This document shows, piece by piece, positions 37,020 to 46,713 of a stretch of DNA of 64,000 nt. The stretch's first letter is position 1; the number at the start of each line of letters is the position of its first letter. The stretch is taken from positions 3,162,001 through 3,226,000 of the forward strand of contig NZ_CP061771.1 in assembly GCF_011751885.2 (NCBI RefSeq), read 5' to 3'. The notes under the pieces are model-generated. The model was not told the origin of the DNA. It searched no databases and saw only the letters and a list, made by a program, of their open reading frames with translations. The stretch is from Salinibacterium sp. ZJ450. GTDB lineage: Bacteria; Actinomycetota; Actinomycetes; Actinomycetales; Microbacteriaceae. Both the position numbers and the translations under genes were made by a program.

Positions 37020-37064
37020 CGGCTGCAAGATGCGCCACCCGGTGTCCCTCACGAAAGGTCAACG

Positions 37065-37577
37065 ATGACTGACGATCGCCTGCAGCTGCTTCTGGACCGC
37101 TCCGAGATCGAGCGTGTGGTCTACGACTACGCCACCGGTCTCGACACGAAGGACTGGGCACTCTGGCGCTCGATCTTCACCGATGAGCTGCAGGTGAAGT
37201 TCCGCCCCGCCGTGGAGGCCGCATTCACGGGCCTCGGGCAGGCGTGGGTTTCGATGACCGCCGATGAATGGGTCGAAGGGCGACGCGACCTATTCACGGG
37301 GCTCGCGACGACTCAGCATCAGATGACAAACCCGCGGATCACGATTGACGGTGATACGGCGACCTGCATCATGTACATGCAGGCGATCCACTTCATGCCG
37401 GGTAAGCCGGATATCGAATACACGCTCGGCGGCTACTACGTCGACGACCTGGTGCGCACGCCGGAAGGCTGGAAGCTCACGCGGGTGAATCTCAACGTCA
37501 CGTGGGAGCGCGGTGATGCGACCATGCTCGAGCGCGGTCGCGCCTTGGGCCAAGAGCTTGTCGCGGCCGGGAGCTGA
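37065..37577 (+). CDS. SnoaL-like NTF2-fold protein
   Basis: 170 residues. LLLDRSEIERVVYDYATGLDTKDWALWRSIFTDEL is the typical SnoaL_4 opening, and TTQHQMTNPRITIDGDTATCIMYMQAIHF and LTRVNLNVTWERGD complete the beta-sheet. The His in TTQHQMTNP and the Asp in GLDTKDW are positions that can be catalytic in this family. AAAGG precedes the ATG. It opens the SnoaL, P450 B, LLM, cyclase, VOC operon, ending six bases before the P450 start. It could act as a dehydratase/isomerase on the P450 product (inference). Confidence 0.78.
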   Translation: MTDDRLQLLLDRSEIERVVYDYATGLDTKDWALWRSIFTDELQVKFRPAVEAAFTGLGQAWVSMTADEWVEGRRDLFTGLATTQHQMTNPRITIDGDTATCIMYMQAIHFMPGKPDIEYTLGGYYVDDLVRTPEGWKLTRVNLNVTWERGDATMLERGRALGQELVAAGS

Positions 37578-37583
37578 CCAGCC

Positions 37584-38846
37584 ATGAGTGAACTCGCAGA
37601 CTACGACGACAAGATCCTCGATCCCGATTGGTACAAGACGCGCGAAGACTTCGAAGTTCTGAAGAGATTCAGCGCCGAGGATCCCGTGCACTGGACGCAT
37701 GCGCCCACCTACGGGCACGACTTCTGGTTCGTTACGGGCTACGAGAACGTCCGCGACTACCTACTGGACCACGAGAACTTCTCGTCGCGCTGGGACGGCA
37801 GGATTCCCAAAACGCCGAAGCGCTACACACCCGAAGAGCGCTACGAAATGGGCTTCGACGTCAGTATGGCGCGCAACGATCCACCCATCCACGACCTGTA
37901 TCGAAAGCCGGTGAACAAGCACTTCAGCGTTCCGGCGGTTCGCAAGATGAAGGGCGACATCGATCGCATCGTCGACGAACTGCTCGATGATGTCGCCGAA
38001 CGCGGCGAGTGCGATCTGGTCGACGACATCGCCTCGGAACTTCCGGCCCGAGTGATCCTCAGACTGCTCGGCGTACCTGAGGAGGATTGGGATCATCTAC
38101 AGCGGTCGGCGTGGCGCTGGCTTTCACCTGGGGATCCGACCCTGACGATCGATGGCGACCTGTATCTGACATCGCGCAAAGGTCACAACGAGTTGCTCGA
38201 CTACTGCGAACGACTCGCCATGGATCGCCGCGAGAATCCTCGTGACGACTTCGCGAGCGTGCTCACCCAGGTCAGGGTCGACGATGACCCACTGACTGTG
38301 CACGAGCTGCGCAGCTACTTCACCATCATGATCGGCGGCGGGCTCGACACCACCCGCAACACGACCGCCGTGGGAATGTATGCCTTCCTGACCAATCCCG
38401 ACCAGGCGCAGCTCCTGCGCGACGACCCGAGTCTTGCGTTCTCGGCGGTCGAGGAGGTCATGCGCTGGGTCACGCCATCACGGACCCGATTCCGTGTTGC
38501 GGCGCGCGACTTCGAGTTCCGCGGGCGAGACATCCGTGCCGGGGACTGGGTCATCGCGTCGGCGACATCCGCCAATCGCGACGAGCGGGTCTTCACCGAC
38601 CCGGATCGCTTCGACATCCGCCGCAACCCGAATCCACACCTCGGCTTCGGGGAGGGAATCCACCAGTGCCTTGGGCGCAACCTGGTGCGTCTCGAGCTCG
38701 CCGCGATCTTCCAAAAGGTCGTGGAGAGGTTCCCGGACATGGAGCCGGTCGGCGAACCCGAGTGGCTGCCCGACTACAGCTCGGTCGGGTTCCTGCAGAT
38801 GCCGGTGCGCTACTCGCCGGCACTCGTTCCCGTCGGCGCTCGCTAG
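37584..38846 (+). CDS. Cytochrome P450 (B)
   Basis: 420 residues with I-helix GGGLDTTRNT, K-helix EEVMRWVTPSRTR and heme Cys362 in FGEGIHQCLGR. It is a clear paralogue of P450 A at 25407 (same length class, shared KRYTPEER and NDPPIHDLYRKPVNKH segments). No ferredoxin or reductase gene is nearby, so it probably uses the pair at 23831-25396. It is the second gene of a plus-strand operon whose members suggest successive oxygenation, reduction and hydrolysis of one substrate (inference). Confidence 0.93.
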   Translation: MSELADYDDKILDPDWYKTREDFEVLKRFSAEDPVHWTHAPTYGHDFWFVTGYENVRDYLLDHENFSSRWDGRIPKTPKRYTPEERYEMGFDVSMARNDPPIHDLYRKPVNKHFSVPAVRKMKGDIDRIVDELLDDVAERGECDLVDDIASELPARVILRLLGVPEEDWDHLQRSAWRWLSPGDPTLTIDGDLYLTSRKGHNELLDYCERLAMDRRENPRDDFASVLTQVRVDDDPLTVHELRSYFTIMIGGGLDTTRNTTAVGMYAFLTNPDQAQLLRDDPSLAFSAVEEVMRWVTPSRTRFRVAARDFEFRGRDIRAGDWVIASATSANRDERVFTDPDRFDIRRNPNPHLGFGEGIHQCLGRNLVRLELAAIFQKVVERFPDMEPVGEPEWLPDYSSVGFLQMPVRYSPALVPVGAR

Positions 38847-38882
38847 CCGGCGGTTCGCATTCTTGCCCAAGGAGGCACAGCT

Positions 38883-39758
38883 TTGGAGTACTGGCTGCAG
38901 TGCGTGAACACGCTGCCCGAAGACATCGTCGAACTCGCGATTCTCGCAGAGGAATGCGGCTTTGCCGGGATCATGGAGGGCGACCACTGGCTGATGCCGG
39001 CGCGTTCTGCTGACAAGGATCCTCATGAGCGAGGTTCGATGCCTTGGGATTATTCGTTCTCCGACGTTTTCGTAACGGCTGGGGCGGTGCTCCAGGCGAC
39101 TACCCGGCTGCGGTTCGCGCCCGGTGTGCTCGTACTGGCGAACCGAACGAATCCCGTCATCATTGCGAAGTCGTGCGCCACCGCGTCCCGCATCAGCGGG
39201 GGCCGCTTCGCCCTGGGCGTCGGCCTCGGCTGGATGAAAGAGGAGTACGACGTGGCCGGTGTGGACTTTTCGACGCGGGCACCCCGCACGGTGGAGATGA
39301 TCGAGATCCTCAGAAAGCTGTGGGGACCCGGACCGGTCGAGCACCGCGGCCGCTTTTTCGACTTTCCGCCGACGCACAACGTGCCGCGACCCGAGCATCC
39401 ACTACCCATCTATGTCGGCGCCTTCGTTCCTCAGGCGCTTCGGCGCGCGGGCCGGATCGGTGACGGGTGGATGGCTGCCCCGGGGACCGTGGAGGAGCTG
39501 GCCGCCTCCATCGCGATCATCGACGAGGCGCGTCGAGAAGCCGGTCGCGATCACGAGCGGTTCGAAGTCTTCGCGGGTTTGAAGCGCAATCCCGACGGAT
39601 CGCTGCCCGGGCGCGACGACTTCCGCCGTGCGGAAGACGTCGGCGTCACCGCCGCGAAGTTCGGACCGTTCGAGCACATGCTCGGCGAGCCGTACGTATC
39701 GATGGAAGACAAGCGCAGGTGGATCGAAAACTTCGCCGAACGCGTGATAAAGGCGTGA
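38883..39758 (+). CDS. LLM-class F420-dependent oxidoreductase
   Basis: 291-residue luciferase-fold protein. It has LAEECGFAGIMEGDHWL, ATTRLRFAPGVLVLANRTNPVI, SGGRFALGVGLGWMKEEYDVAG, PIYVGAFVPQALRRAGRIGDGW and the family C-terminus. The best start is a TTG at 38883 with AAGGAGG about eight bases upstream. F420 rather than FMN is likely from the pattern, but this is not proven. It follows P450 B by 36 bases and precedes the cyclase by 27. Confidence 0.83.
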   Translation: MEYWLQCVNTLPEDIVELAILAEECGFAGIMEGDHWLMPARSADKDPHERGSMPWDYSFSDVFVTAGAVLQATTRLRFAPGVLVLANRTNPVIIAKSCATASRISGGRFALGVGLGWMKEEYDVAGVDFSTRAPRTVEMIEILRKLWGPGPVEHRGRFFDFPPTHNVPRPEHPLPIYVGAFVPQALRRAGRIGDGWMAAPGTVEELAASIAIIDEARREAGRDHERFEVFAGLKRNPDGSLPGRDDFRRAEDVGVTAAKFGPFEHMLGEPYVSMEDKRRWIENFAERVIKA

Positions 39759-39785
39759 GCCCACAATGAACAGAGAGGCATGAGG

Positions 39786-40718
39786 ATGTTGGACACACAA
39801 CTGATGACGGATGAAGAGCTACCTGCGGTCTTCGAGGCGGTATCCAATTGGGGCCGATGGGGTGCCGACGACGAGCGCGGGACCGTCAACCTCATCACCC
39901 CAGAAGTGACCGCGCGCGCAGCCGCGGAGATCAGGGAGGGCGTCACCGTCGGCTTCGGGTCGATCGACCTGTCGGGTTCCCTGGCATCCGCCGAGCCGCC
40001 GACGCGACACGTGATGCTCAAGGACGGCGAGGACGCTGGCAAGGGATACGCCTCCGCAACAGACTTCGTCGGGATTGACTACCACGGGGTCCACACCAGC
40101 CACTTCGACGCACTGTGCCACGTGTTCTACGACGGGCGCATGTACAACGACCGCCCGGCGGGGCTTGTGCGCTCCACCGGCGCGGAGGCGAATGCGATCG
40201 ACGTCTTCCGCAACGGCATCGCCACCAGGGGTGTGCTGCTCGACATACCCGCGCTGCGTGGCACCGCTTTCATCGAACCCCTCTCCCCCGTTATGCCGAA
40301 CGAACTCGATGCCGCTCTCGCCGCGCAGGGCACCGACATCCGTGAAGGCGACGCCCTATTCGTCTACGTCGGCCGCTCCGCTCGTCGTGCAGCCAACGGC
40401 AGCGACTTCGTGGATGGCGCGCTGCACCTCGCCGGTCTCGATGCCTCGTGCCTGCCGTGGCTGCACGAGCGGGGCATCGCGGTGCTCGGTTCGGATGGCG
40501 CGAACGACGCGCTGCCGCGACAGACCGGGGCCGAAAGGGTGCCGGTCCATGTCGGCGCAATCGTGTACATGGGGATGCCGCTGCTCGACAACGCCGCTCT
40601 CGATGCCCTCGCAGTTGCGTGCCGCGAGCGATCTCGCTGGAGCTTCTTCACTACAATCACGCCCTTGGCCATCAGCGGTGGCACCGGGTCGCCGGTGAAC
40701 CCGGTGGCGATCTTCTAA
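39786..40718 (+). CDS. Cyclase-family metal-dependent hydrolase
   Basis: About 310 residues of the cyclase/kynurenine formamidase-like family. The N-terminal NWGRWGADDERGTVNLITPE and the metal-binding HGVHTSHFDALCH (HxxxxHxD) are diagnostic; the later EGDALFVYVGR and ERVPVHVGAIVYMGM are conserved. An ATG at 39780 is in frame, but GAGAGG is only two bases from it and eight from the ATG at 39786. Members hydrolyse amides, lactones or cyclic carbonyl compounds. Here a ring-opening role after P450 oxidation is plausible (inference). Confidence 0.85.
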   Translation: MLDTQLMTDEELPAVFEAVSNWGRWGADDERGTVNLITPEVTARAAAEIREGVTVGFGSIDLSGSLASAEPPTRHVMLKDGEDAGKGYASATDFVGIDYHGVHTSHFDALCHVFYDGRMYNDRPAGLVRSTGAEANAIDVFRNGIATRGVLLDIPALRGTAFIEPLSPVMPNELDAALAAQGTDIREGDALFVYVGRSARRAANGSDFVDGALHLAGLDASCLPWLHERGIAVLGSDGANDALPRQTGAERVPVHVGAIVYMGMPLLDNAALDALAVACRERSRWSFFTTITPLAISGGTGSPVNPVAIF

Positions 40719-40757
40719 CGGCTGGCTGAGCCATAACCCCAGACGAAAGGATGCCGC

Positions 40758-41179
40758 GTGGAGCCAGACGACTTCGACGAGACTCGGAATGTCAACGGCG
40801 CGTTCCTCGGCGATCTCAACTTCTACCGGCACTTCCCGCTGGAGGTCGCGGAATCGAGTATCGCGGCAGCACAGTGTCGTACTCCGCCGACGTCGCCTTC
40901 TACGATTCGGGGAACATCCGCGTTGAACTGATCCAACCGACGGGCGATGGCCCGTCGCCGTATCACGATCACCTCGCCGCGCACGGCGGGCAGGCGAGCG
41001 TCCATCACGTGGCGTACCTCGTCGATTCGATCGATGAGCACGTTGCCCGCGCGACGGAGCGAGGCAGTAGCCCTCGCCTCGTGGTCGGTGCGCCGCTACC
41101 CGCGGGGAACGGGCGTTACGCCTACTACGAGGGCCTCATGGATGGAATCGTGGTCGAGTTCATCGAACGGCACCCGTAG
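40758..41179 (+). pseudogene. Frameshifted VOC-superfamily protein
   Basis: A GTG start at 40758 with CGAAAGGA upstream opens EPDDFDETRNVNGAFLGDLNFYRHFPLEV, a VOC N-terminus. Near 40850 the homology moves to another frame as GIEYRGSTVSYSADVAFYDS, and continues to the end with IRVELIQPTGD, ASVHHVAYLVDSIDEHVARA and YEGLMDGIVVEFIERH. One indel therefore splits an otherwise complete protein of about 140 residues. It is last in the P450 B operon, 39 bases after the cyclase. A sequencing error would restore it. Confidence 0.7.
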
Positions 41180-41205
41180 AAGTAGTGCGCGACGGCTTAC
41201 GCAGG

Positions 41206-41964
41206 TCAGAGGTGCATGCCCCCGCTCGCCTCGATGACCTGCCCGGTGATCCATGCCCCGTCGTCCGATGCGAGGAAGGCGACCACTCCGGCAATGTCGC
41301 GCGGGTGGCCCAAGCGCCCCAGGGCCGTCCCGTCGAGAATCGCCGCCAGCCGGGCGGGGTTGGTCTTCACGGCACCGATGAACTCGGTGTCGGTCGCGCC
41401 GGGCGCGACCGCGTTGACGCTGATTCCTCGATGACCGAGCCCGGCCGCCAGCGAAAGCGTCAGAGAGTTGACGGCTGCCTTGCTCATGCCGTAGGCGATG
41501 GAGCCCGGGTAGGCGGCGCGCGACACCATCGAGGAGATGTTGATGATCCTGCCGCCATGACACAGTCGGTCGACGGCGTGCTTGGTCACGAAGAACATCC
41601 CCTTCGTGTTCGTGTCGAAGACGCGGTCGAACGCGACTTCGTCTATCGTGTCCATTCCGCCAGGCGCACTCGTTCCGGCGTTGTTCACGAGCACGTCGAG
41701 CTTCGCGAGCCCCCGGTCCGACAGCGCGTCGTCAATCTTCCCGAACAGTTCGCCGATGGCGGCGACGCTCGTGAGCTCGGCTCCGAGGGTGAGCGCCTCG
41801 CCCCCTGCATCCTGGATCTGCCGCACGGTCTTCGCCGCGCTCTCTGCGTCCCGCCCATAGTGCGCGATGACGAGATGGCCGTCGGCAGCGAGTCGCAGCG
41901 CGATCTCGCGCCCGATGCCGCCGGATGCCCCGGTCACCAGCGCGGTCTTGATGTTCGAGGACAT
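41206..41964 (-). CDS. SDR family oxidoreductase (FabG-like)
   Basis: 252-residue classical SDR with TGASGGIGREIALRLA, VLVNNAGTSAP, catalytic ISSMVSRAAYPGSIAYGMSKAAV and the C-terminal DDGAWITGQVIEASGG. An alternative is a 3-oxoacyl-ACP reductase, but the catabolic surroundings favour a hydroxy/keto oxidoreductase. It starts three bases after the broken aldo-keto reductase gene and is last in a minus-strand operon headed by the hydrolase at 43820. Confidence 0.85.
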   Translation of the reverse strand: MSSNIKTALVTGASGGIGREIALRLAADGHLVIAHYGRDAESAAKTVRQIQDAGGEALTLGAELTSVAAIGELFGKIDDALSDRGLAKLDVLVNNAGTSAPGGMDTIDEVAFDRVFDTNTKGMFFVTKHAVDRLCHGGRIINISSMVSRAAYPGSIAYGMSKAAVNSLTLSLAAGLGHRGISVNAVAPGATDTEFIGAVKTNPARLAAILDGTALGRLGHPRDIAGVVAFLASDDGAWITGQVIEASGGMHL

Positions 41965-41967
41965 TAT

Positions 41968-42808
41968 CTACTCAGCTCCTTGTTCGGTGGTGTGGACCAT
42001 CGGGTCAGGCCCGAAGCCGCCGTCAACTCGCGCGAGCTCGGCGAGCGCGGCGTGATCTTCGGCGGTCAGTCTCAAATCGAGCGCGGCGAAGTTCGACGCC
42101 AGCTGCGCGGGAGAGGCCGCCTTGGGAATCACCACGAGCCCAAGGTCGAGGTGCCAGCGCAGAACCACGGCCGCCGGTGAGGATTCGTGGCTTTGGGCGA
42201 TCGCCGTGATGGTCGGGTGCTTGATCGCGCCCGTGCTCCAGCGGGCTCCAGCTCTCGGTGAGGATGCCGCGGGCGGCGTTCGCGGCCCGCATGTCCGGCT
42301 GCGGGTAGGCGGGGTGCAGTTCGATTTGGTTGACCACCGGAGTAACCCCGGTATCCTCGATGAGCTCGTCGAGCAGCGCCACCGGGAAGTTACACACGCC
42401 GATCGAGCGGACTCGCCCCTCGTCTCGCAGCCTGACCATCGCGTGCCACGTCTCGCGGTACTTCCCCTTCGGGGGCTGCGGCCAGTGCAGCAGGTAGAGA
42501 TCGATGCTGCCGAGCGCCTGCTCGCTCCGATCAAACGCGCGCAACGCCGAGTCATACCCATCGGCGGCGTTCGGAAGCTTCGTTGCCACGAGCAGCTCCT
42601 CGCGCGGCAGCTCGAGCCGCCGCATCCCCTCCCCTATGCTCGCCTCGTTGCCGTAATGCGTCGCGGTGTCGAAGTGTCGAAACCCTAGCCGCACGGCGTC
42701 AGCAACCACGTCGGGAAGCTCCTCGTCGGGGATGTACATCACGCCCAGACCCAGCTGCGGGATCGGCGCCCCGTCATTCATCTCCAGCACAGGAGCCAGC
42801 CGGGTCAT
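41968..42808 (-). pseudogene. Frameshifted aldo/keto reductase
   Basis: From the ATG at 42808: MNDGAPIPQLGLGVMYIPDE, RHFDTATHYGNEASIGEGMR, VATKLPNAADGYD and DLYLLHWPQPPKGKYRETW are normal AKR motifs with catalytic Asp and Tyr. After ESWSPL, near 42235, the homology moves to another frame: AIKHPTITAIAQSHESSPAAVVLRW, VVIPKAASPAQLASN and the terminus. A single indel breaks it. Its start overlaps the intact AKR upstream by four bases, so it was part of a coupled operon until recently. Confidence 0.78.
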
Positions 42809-43815
42809 GCGAGGCGTCCTTCCACAGGGTAGGCGGGGTCGTTGTAGCCGGGTGTGGACGGATGCCCGGGCGATACGAGTTCGTCGACAACCATTTCGTC
42901 GTCGCCGTGAATTCGCGTTTGGACGGAGGCCAGGTACGCCTCCCACTGCTCAAAAGTGCGTGGTCCAGCAATCACAGAGGTGATCGCGCGATTCGCCAGT
43001 ACCCAGCCGAGCGCAAAGTCTGCGAGCTTCACGTCTTTGCCTGCCGCGTGGCGCGCGAGCTGCTCCGCGATGGCGAGCGAGTCTTCCCGCCATTCGGTCT
43101 GGAGGATGCGTGGGTCACCTCGACCCACTCTGCTCACCGGATCGGGAACTGTTCCCGGCTGGTACTTCCCGGTCAGCACCCCGCGCGCGAGCGGACTGTA
43201 ACTGACCACGCCAACGCCGTAGTGCACGGATGCCGGGATCACCTCACGCTCCGCGCTCCGCTCGACCACGCTGTACACCGGCTGGCTCGCCACGGGACGA
43301 TCCAGACCGAACTGATCCGCGAGCTGGCACGCCAGCCCGACCCTCCACCCCGAGAAGTTCGATACTCCGAAGTACCTGAGCTTCCCCTGGCGGATCAGAT
43401 CTCCCAGCGCTCGCACTGCTTCTGGCAGCGCAGCGTCGTCGAAACTCCGATGCAGGTACAGGATGTCGATGTAGTCGGTCCCAAGCCTGCGCAGGCTCGA
43501 CTCGACCGAGGCCATGATCCACTTGCGCGACTGTCCCCGATCGTTGGGCCCCGGCCCCATAGGGCTGCCGAGCTTCGTCGCGAGCACCCAGTCGTCGCGA
43601 TCGTCCCGGATGGCCGCTCCCGTCACGACCTCCGATTCGCCGGCGTTGTAGACGTCGGCGGTGTCGATGAAGTTGACACCCTCATCGCGGGCGCTCGCGA
43701 TGATGCGATGTGCCGTCGCCCTATCCGTCGCGCCCCCGAACATCATCGTTCCGACGCACAGCCGCGACACCTGCAGCCCGCTCCGACCCAGAGACCGATA
43801 CTCCATTGCGGGCAT
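42805..43815 (-). CDS. Aldo/keto reductase
   Basis: 336 residues of the YghZ/Tas-like AKR family. It has MEYRSLGRSGLQVSRLCVGTM, the catalytic Asp/Tyr region NFIDTADVYNAGESEV, Lys in VLATKLGSP and His in DILYLHRSFDD. The NADPH-binding end is RAITSVIAGPRTFEQWEA. It follows the hydrolase by four bases and overlaps the next (broken) AKR by four. An ATG three codons downstream (43806) is an alternative start. It probably reduces an aldehyde or ketone intermediate. Confidence 0.87.
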   Translation of the reverse strand: MPAMEYRSLGRSGLQVSRLCVGTMMFGGATDRATAHRIIASARDEGVNFIDTADVYNAGESEVVTGAAIRDDRDDWVLATKLGSPMGPGPNDRGQSRKWIMASVESSLRRLGTDYIDILYLHRSFDDAALPEAVRALGDLIRQGKLRYFGVSNFSGWRVGLACQLADQFGLDRPVASQPVYSVVERSAEREVIPASVHYGVGVVSYSPLARGVLTGKYQPGTVPDPVSRVGRGDPRILQTEWREDSLAIAEQLARHAAGKDVKLADFALGWVLANRAITSVIAGPRTFEQWEAYLASVQTRIHGDDEMVVDELVSPGHPSTPGYNDPAYPVEGRLA

Positions 43816-43819
43816 GGAT

Positions 43820-44596
43820 TCACGCCCCGGCGTTGAAGTGCGACCGGAGCGCCGCCGCGACGGCCTCCGGCTGTTCCAGCGGAGGCGTGTGACCCGCTCC
43901 ATCGATCCCAACCAGGGTTCCCCGCTGCACGTTCTCGGCAATCAGCCGCATCTTGCCATGCCCGTCACCGGTGTCGAACTCGCTCCAGACCGCGAGCACC
44001 GGCACCGTGATCTCGTCGAGGTGATCACCGACATCGTGGGCGTCGAGGGCGTCGAGGTAGCGAGCGTAGGTCTCATCGTCGGCGCCCGAGAGAATCTCCA
44101 CAAGGGACGCGATCTCGGCGGAGTGTGTCTCCTGTGACCCCGGCGCAAACCAGCGGTCGCCGATGTCTCCGGCTCGCGCCGCCGTTCCTTCTGCTCGCAC
44201 CGTCGCAGCCAGCGGCGCCATGCTCGGGTCTCCTATCCTTCGCGCCACACTGCACACGGAGGCAACCGCGCTGACGCGGTCAGGATGCCGGCGAGCGAGT
44301 TCGAGGGCCACCGCGCCGCTGATCGAGTCCCCCGCGTAGAAAGCCTTGTCCACGCCGGCGTCGTCGATTAGTCGCACGACGGCATCAGCGATGTCACTGA
44401 TCGAGAACGGTTCGTGGAGCACCGGTGCGCCGTTGAAACCGAAGTGCTCGAAAGTCTGTGTCCGGTAGTCCGTCGCCAGCAGCCCGGCCACTTTGTCCCA
44501 CATCGAGGCGGGCGCTCCGAGGGCGGGTCCGAGTATTACGAGCGGCCCATCGGCTCGGCCGTCCGGGTCGTTCGCGTAGAGGTTCAGGGCGGGCAT
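43820..44596 (-). CDS. Alpha/beta hydrolase, enol-lactonase-like
   Basis: 258 residues resembling 3-oxoadipate enol-lactonase. It has LVILGPALGAPASMWDKVAGLL, the nucleophile elbow AGDSISGAVALELARRHPDRV (G-D-S-I-S-G), acid residue region VWSEFDTGDGHGKM and catalytic His in GIDGAGHTPPLEQPE. AGGAG lies seven bases before the ATG at 44596. It opens the hydrolase-AKR-AKR-SDR operon. It is a plausible lactonase acting on a Baeyer-Villiger-like or enol-lactone product (inference). Confidence 0.86.
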   Translation of the reverse strand: MPALNLYANDPDGRADGPLVILGPALGAPASMWDKVAGLLATDYRTQTFEHFGFNGAPVLHEPFSISDIADAVVRLIDDAGVDKAFYAGDSISGAVALELARRHPDRVSAVASVCSVARRIGDPSMAPLAATVRAEGTAARAGDIGDRWFAPGSQETHSAEIASLVEILSGADDETYARYLDALDAHDVGDHLDEITVPVLAVWSEFDTGDGHGKMRLIAENVQRGTLVGIDGAGHTPPLEQPEAVAAALRSHFNAGA

Positions 44597-44620
44597 CTTC
44601 GATCTCCTATAAACCTTGTT

Positions 44621-44667
44621 GGGATTGTAATGACACTGAACCACACTGCTACGATCATGACAATCCC
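44621..44667. promoter_or_regulatory. Inverted repeat GGGATTGT / ACAATCCC in a divergent promoter
   Basis: Eight-base perfect arms at 44621-44628 and 44660-44667, separated by 31 bases, between the hydrolase (minus) and ADH (plus) genes. The left arm continues as GATT-GT-AATGA, resembling the ATGATT-N2-AAT elements of other island promoters. Spacing of about four helical turns would suit looping or two dimers. Confidence 0.5.
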
Positions 44668-44708
44668 GCTCAGGATCAATGCCGATCGAATAGTAAGGAT
44701 CATCCGCG

Positions 44709-45836
44709 ATGTCGAGCTCAGCGTCGTTCGCACAGGCCGCGACTTATCGTGGCCCCGAAAGTATGAGCTTGGAGGATTACCCAATCCCCAAGATCGGCGA
44801 CGATGACCTGCTGCTCGAAGTCATCATGTGCGGCGTGGACGGTTCGGAACTCGCCATGTACCGCGGCGCGTTCGACTATGTGAACGATCGTGTGCCGGTG
44901 ATCTTCGGCGATGAGATCATCGGCAGAGTCGCCCAGATCGGAAACGCTGCCTCAGCACGTCGCGGCTTGGCCGTGGGCGACAGGGTCGTGGTTGAAGCCC
45001 GCTGGCCATGCGCCGAGGGGTGTCACACCTGCAACCGCGGCCAGTACTACCTGTGCGAGCGACGGGGGCTGAAGAACGGCTACGGTACCCTGTCGGCGAA
45101 GGATGCCCCGCACCTATGGGGCGGCTACTCTACCCACACGTTCGTCCCGCCCGAGGCCGTCGTGTACCCGGTGCCGGATGATCTCTCTGACCGCACTGCG
45201 CTCATCGCCTGCTCACCCTTCGCCAACGGTATCCGCTGGGCGGAGGCCACTGATGTAGCCGCTGGCGGACACATCGCCGTGATCGGACCGGGCCCGCAGG
45301 GACTCAGCTGCGCCCTCGCCGCAATTGCGACGGGTCGGCGTGCCACCTTGATCGGCCTCGAGGCAGACTCCGAGCGTCTGAAGCTGGCAGAAGGATTCGG
45401 TGCGACCACATTCGTCACTACTCGCGATAGCGACCCCGATGCAATTGTTCAAACGGCCGCCGACATCGTGGCTCAGCACGGCCCCGTCGATGCCGTAATC
45501 GAAGTATCGGGCTCACCGGCCGGGAAATCACTCGCCATGCACGTGGTCCGCGCCCTCGGAACGGTGGTGAGTTCCGCGTCTCCCAACCCCTCGATACAGC
45601 CTTTCGACTGGCGGCTGCTCATGTGGAAGGAGGTCACGGTGAAAGGCCGGATCTCGCATCCGAACACGGTGGAGACTGCATTCGAGAAGGCGCGCGAACT
45701 CCGCGATCGTGGAGTGGATGTCGGCGACTGGATCACCCACGTATTTCCCCTGGACGACGTCGCGGGCGCGATCCGAACCGCCGCTTACCAGACCGAGGAA
45801 CGGCCCATCAAGGTCGCGCTCGACCCGCGCGCCTGA
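44709..45836 (+). CDS. Medium-chain alcohol dehydrogenase with altered zinc ligand
   Basis: 375 residues of the zinc ADH family. Cys41 (CGVDGSE) is in place, but the usual G-H-E reads G-D-E (Asp68-Glu69) in VIFGDEIIGR, so a catalytic zinc ligand is changed from His to Asp. The structural-zinc cysteines are present in PCAEGCHTCNRGQYYLC. LWGGYSTHTFVPPEAVVYPV matches the subfamily of the ADH at 34278. It leads a plus-strand operon with an SDR and a hydrolase-like gene. Activity may be retained, as Asp can bind zinc, but with altered properties. Confidence 0.84.
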   Translation: MSSSASFAQAATYRGPESMSLEDYPIPKIGDDDLLLEVIMCGVDGSELAMYRGAFDYVNDRVPVIFGDEIIGRVAQIGNAASARRGLAVGDRVVVEARWPCAEGCHTCNRGQYYLCERRGLKNGYGTLSAKDAPHLWGGYSTHTFVPPEAVVYPVPDDLSDRTALIACSPFANGIRWAEATDVAAGGHIAVIGPGPQGLSCALAAIATGRRATLIGLEADSERLKLAEGFGATTFVTTRDSDPDAIVQTAADIVAQHGPVDAVIEVSGSPAGKSLAMHVVRALGTVVSSASPNPSIQPFDWRLLMWKEVTVKGRISHPNTVETAFEKARELRDRGVDVGDWITHVFPLDDVAGAIRTAAYQTEERPIKVALDPRA

Positions 45837-45860
45837 ACCAGTTGCGGGGACGAACGACCG

Positions 45861-46690
<830 letters not shown>

Positions 46691-46713
46691 TCCGAGTGCC
46701 CGTTAAGAGTTAA

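Noticed and set aside
44621-44667. The long inverted repeat as a mobile-element terminal repeat or attachment site.
   Set aside because: No transposase, integrase or target duplication is nearby, and the repeat lies in a divergent promoter.
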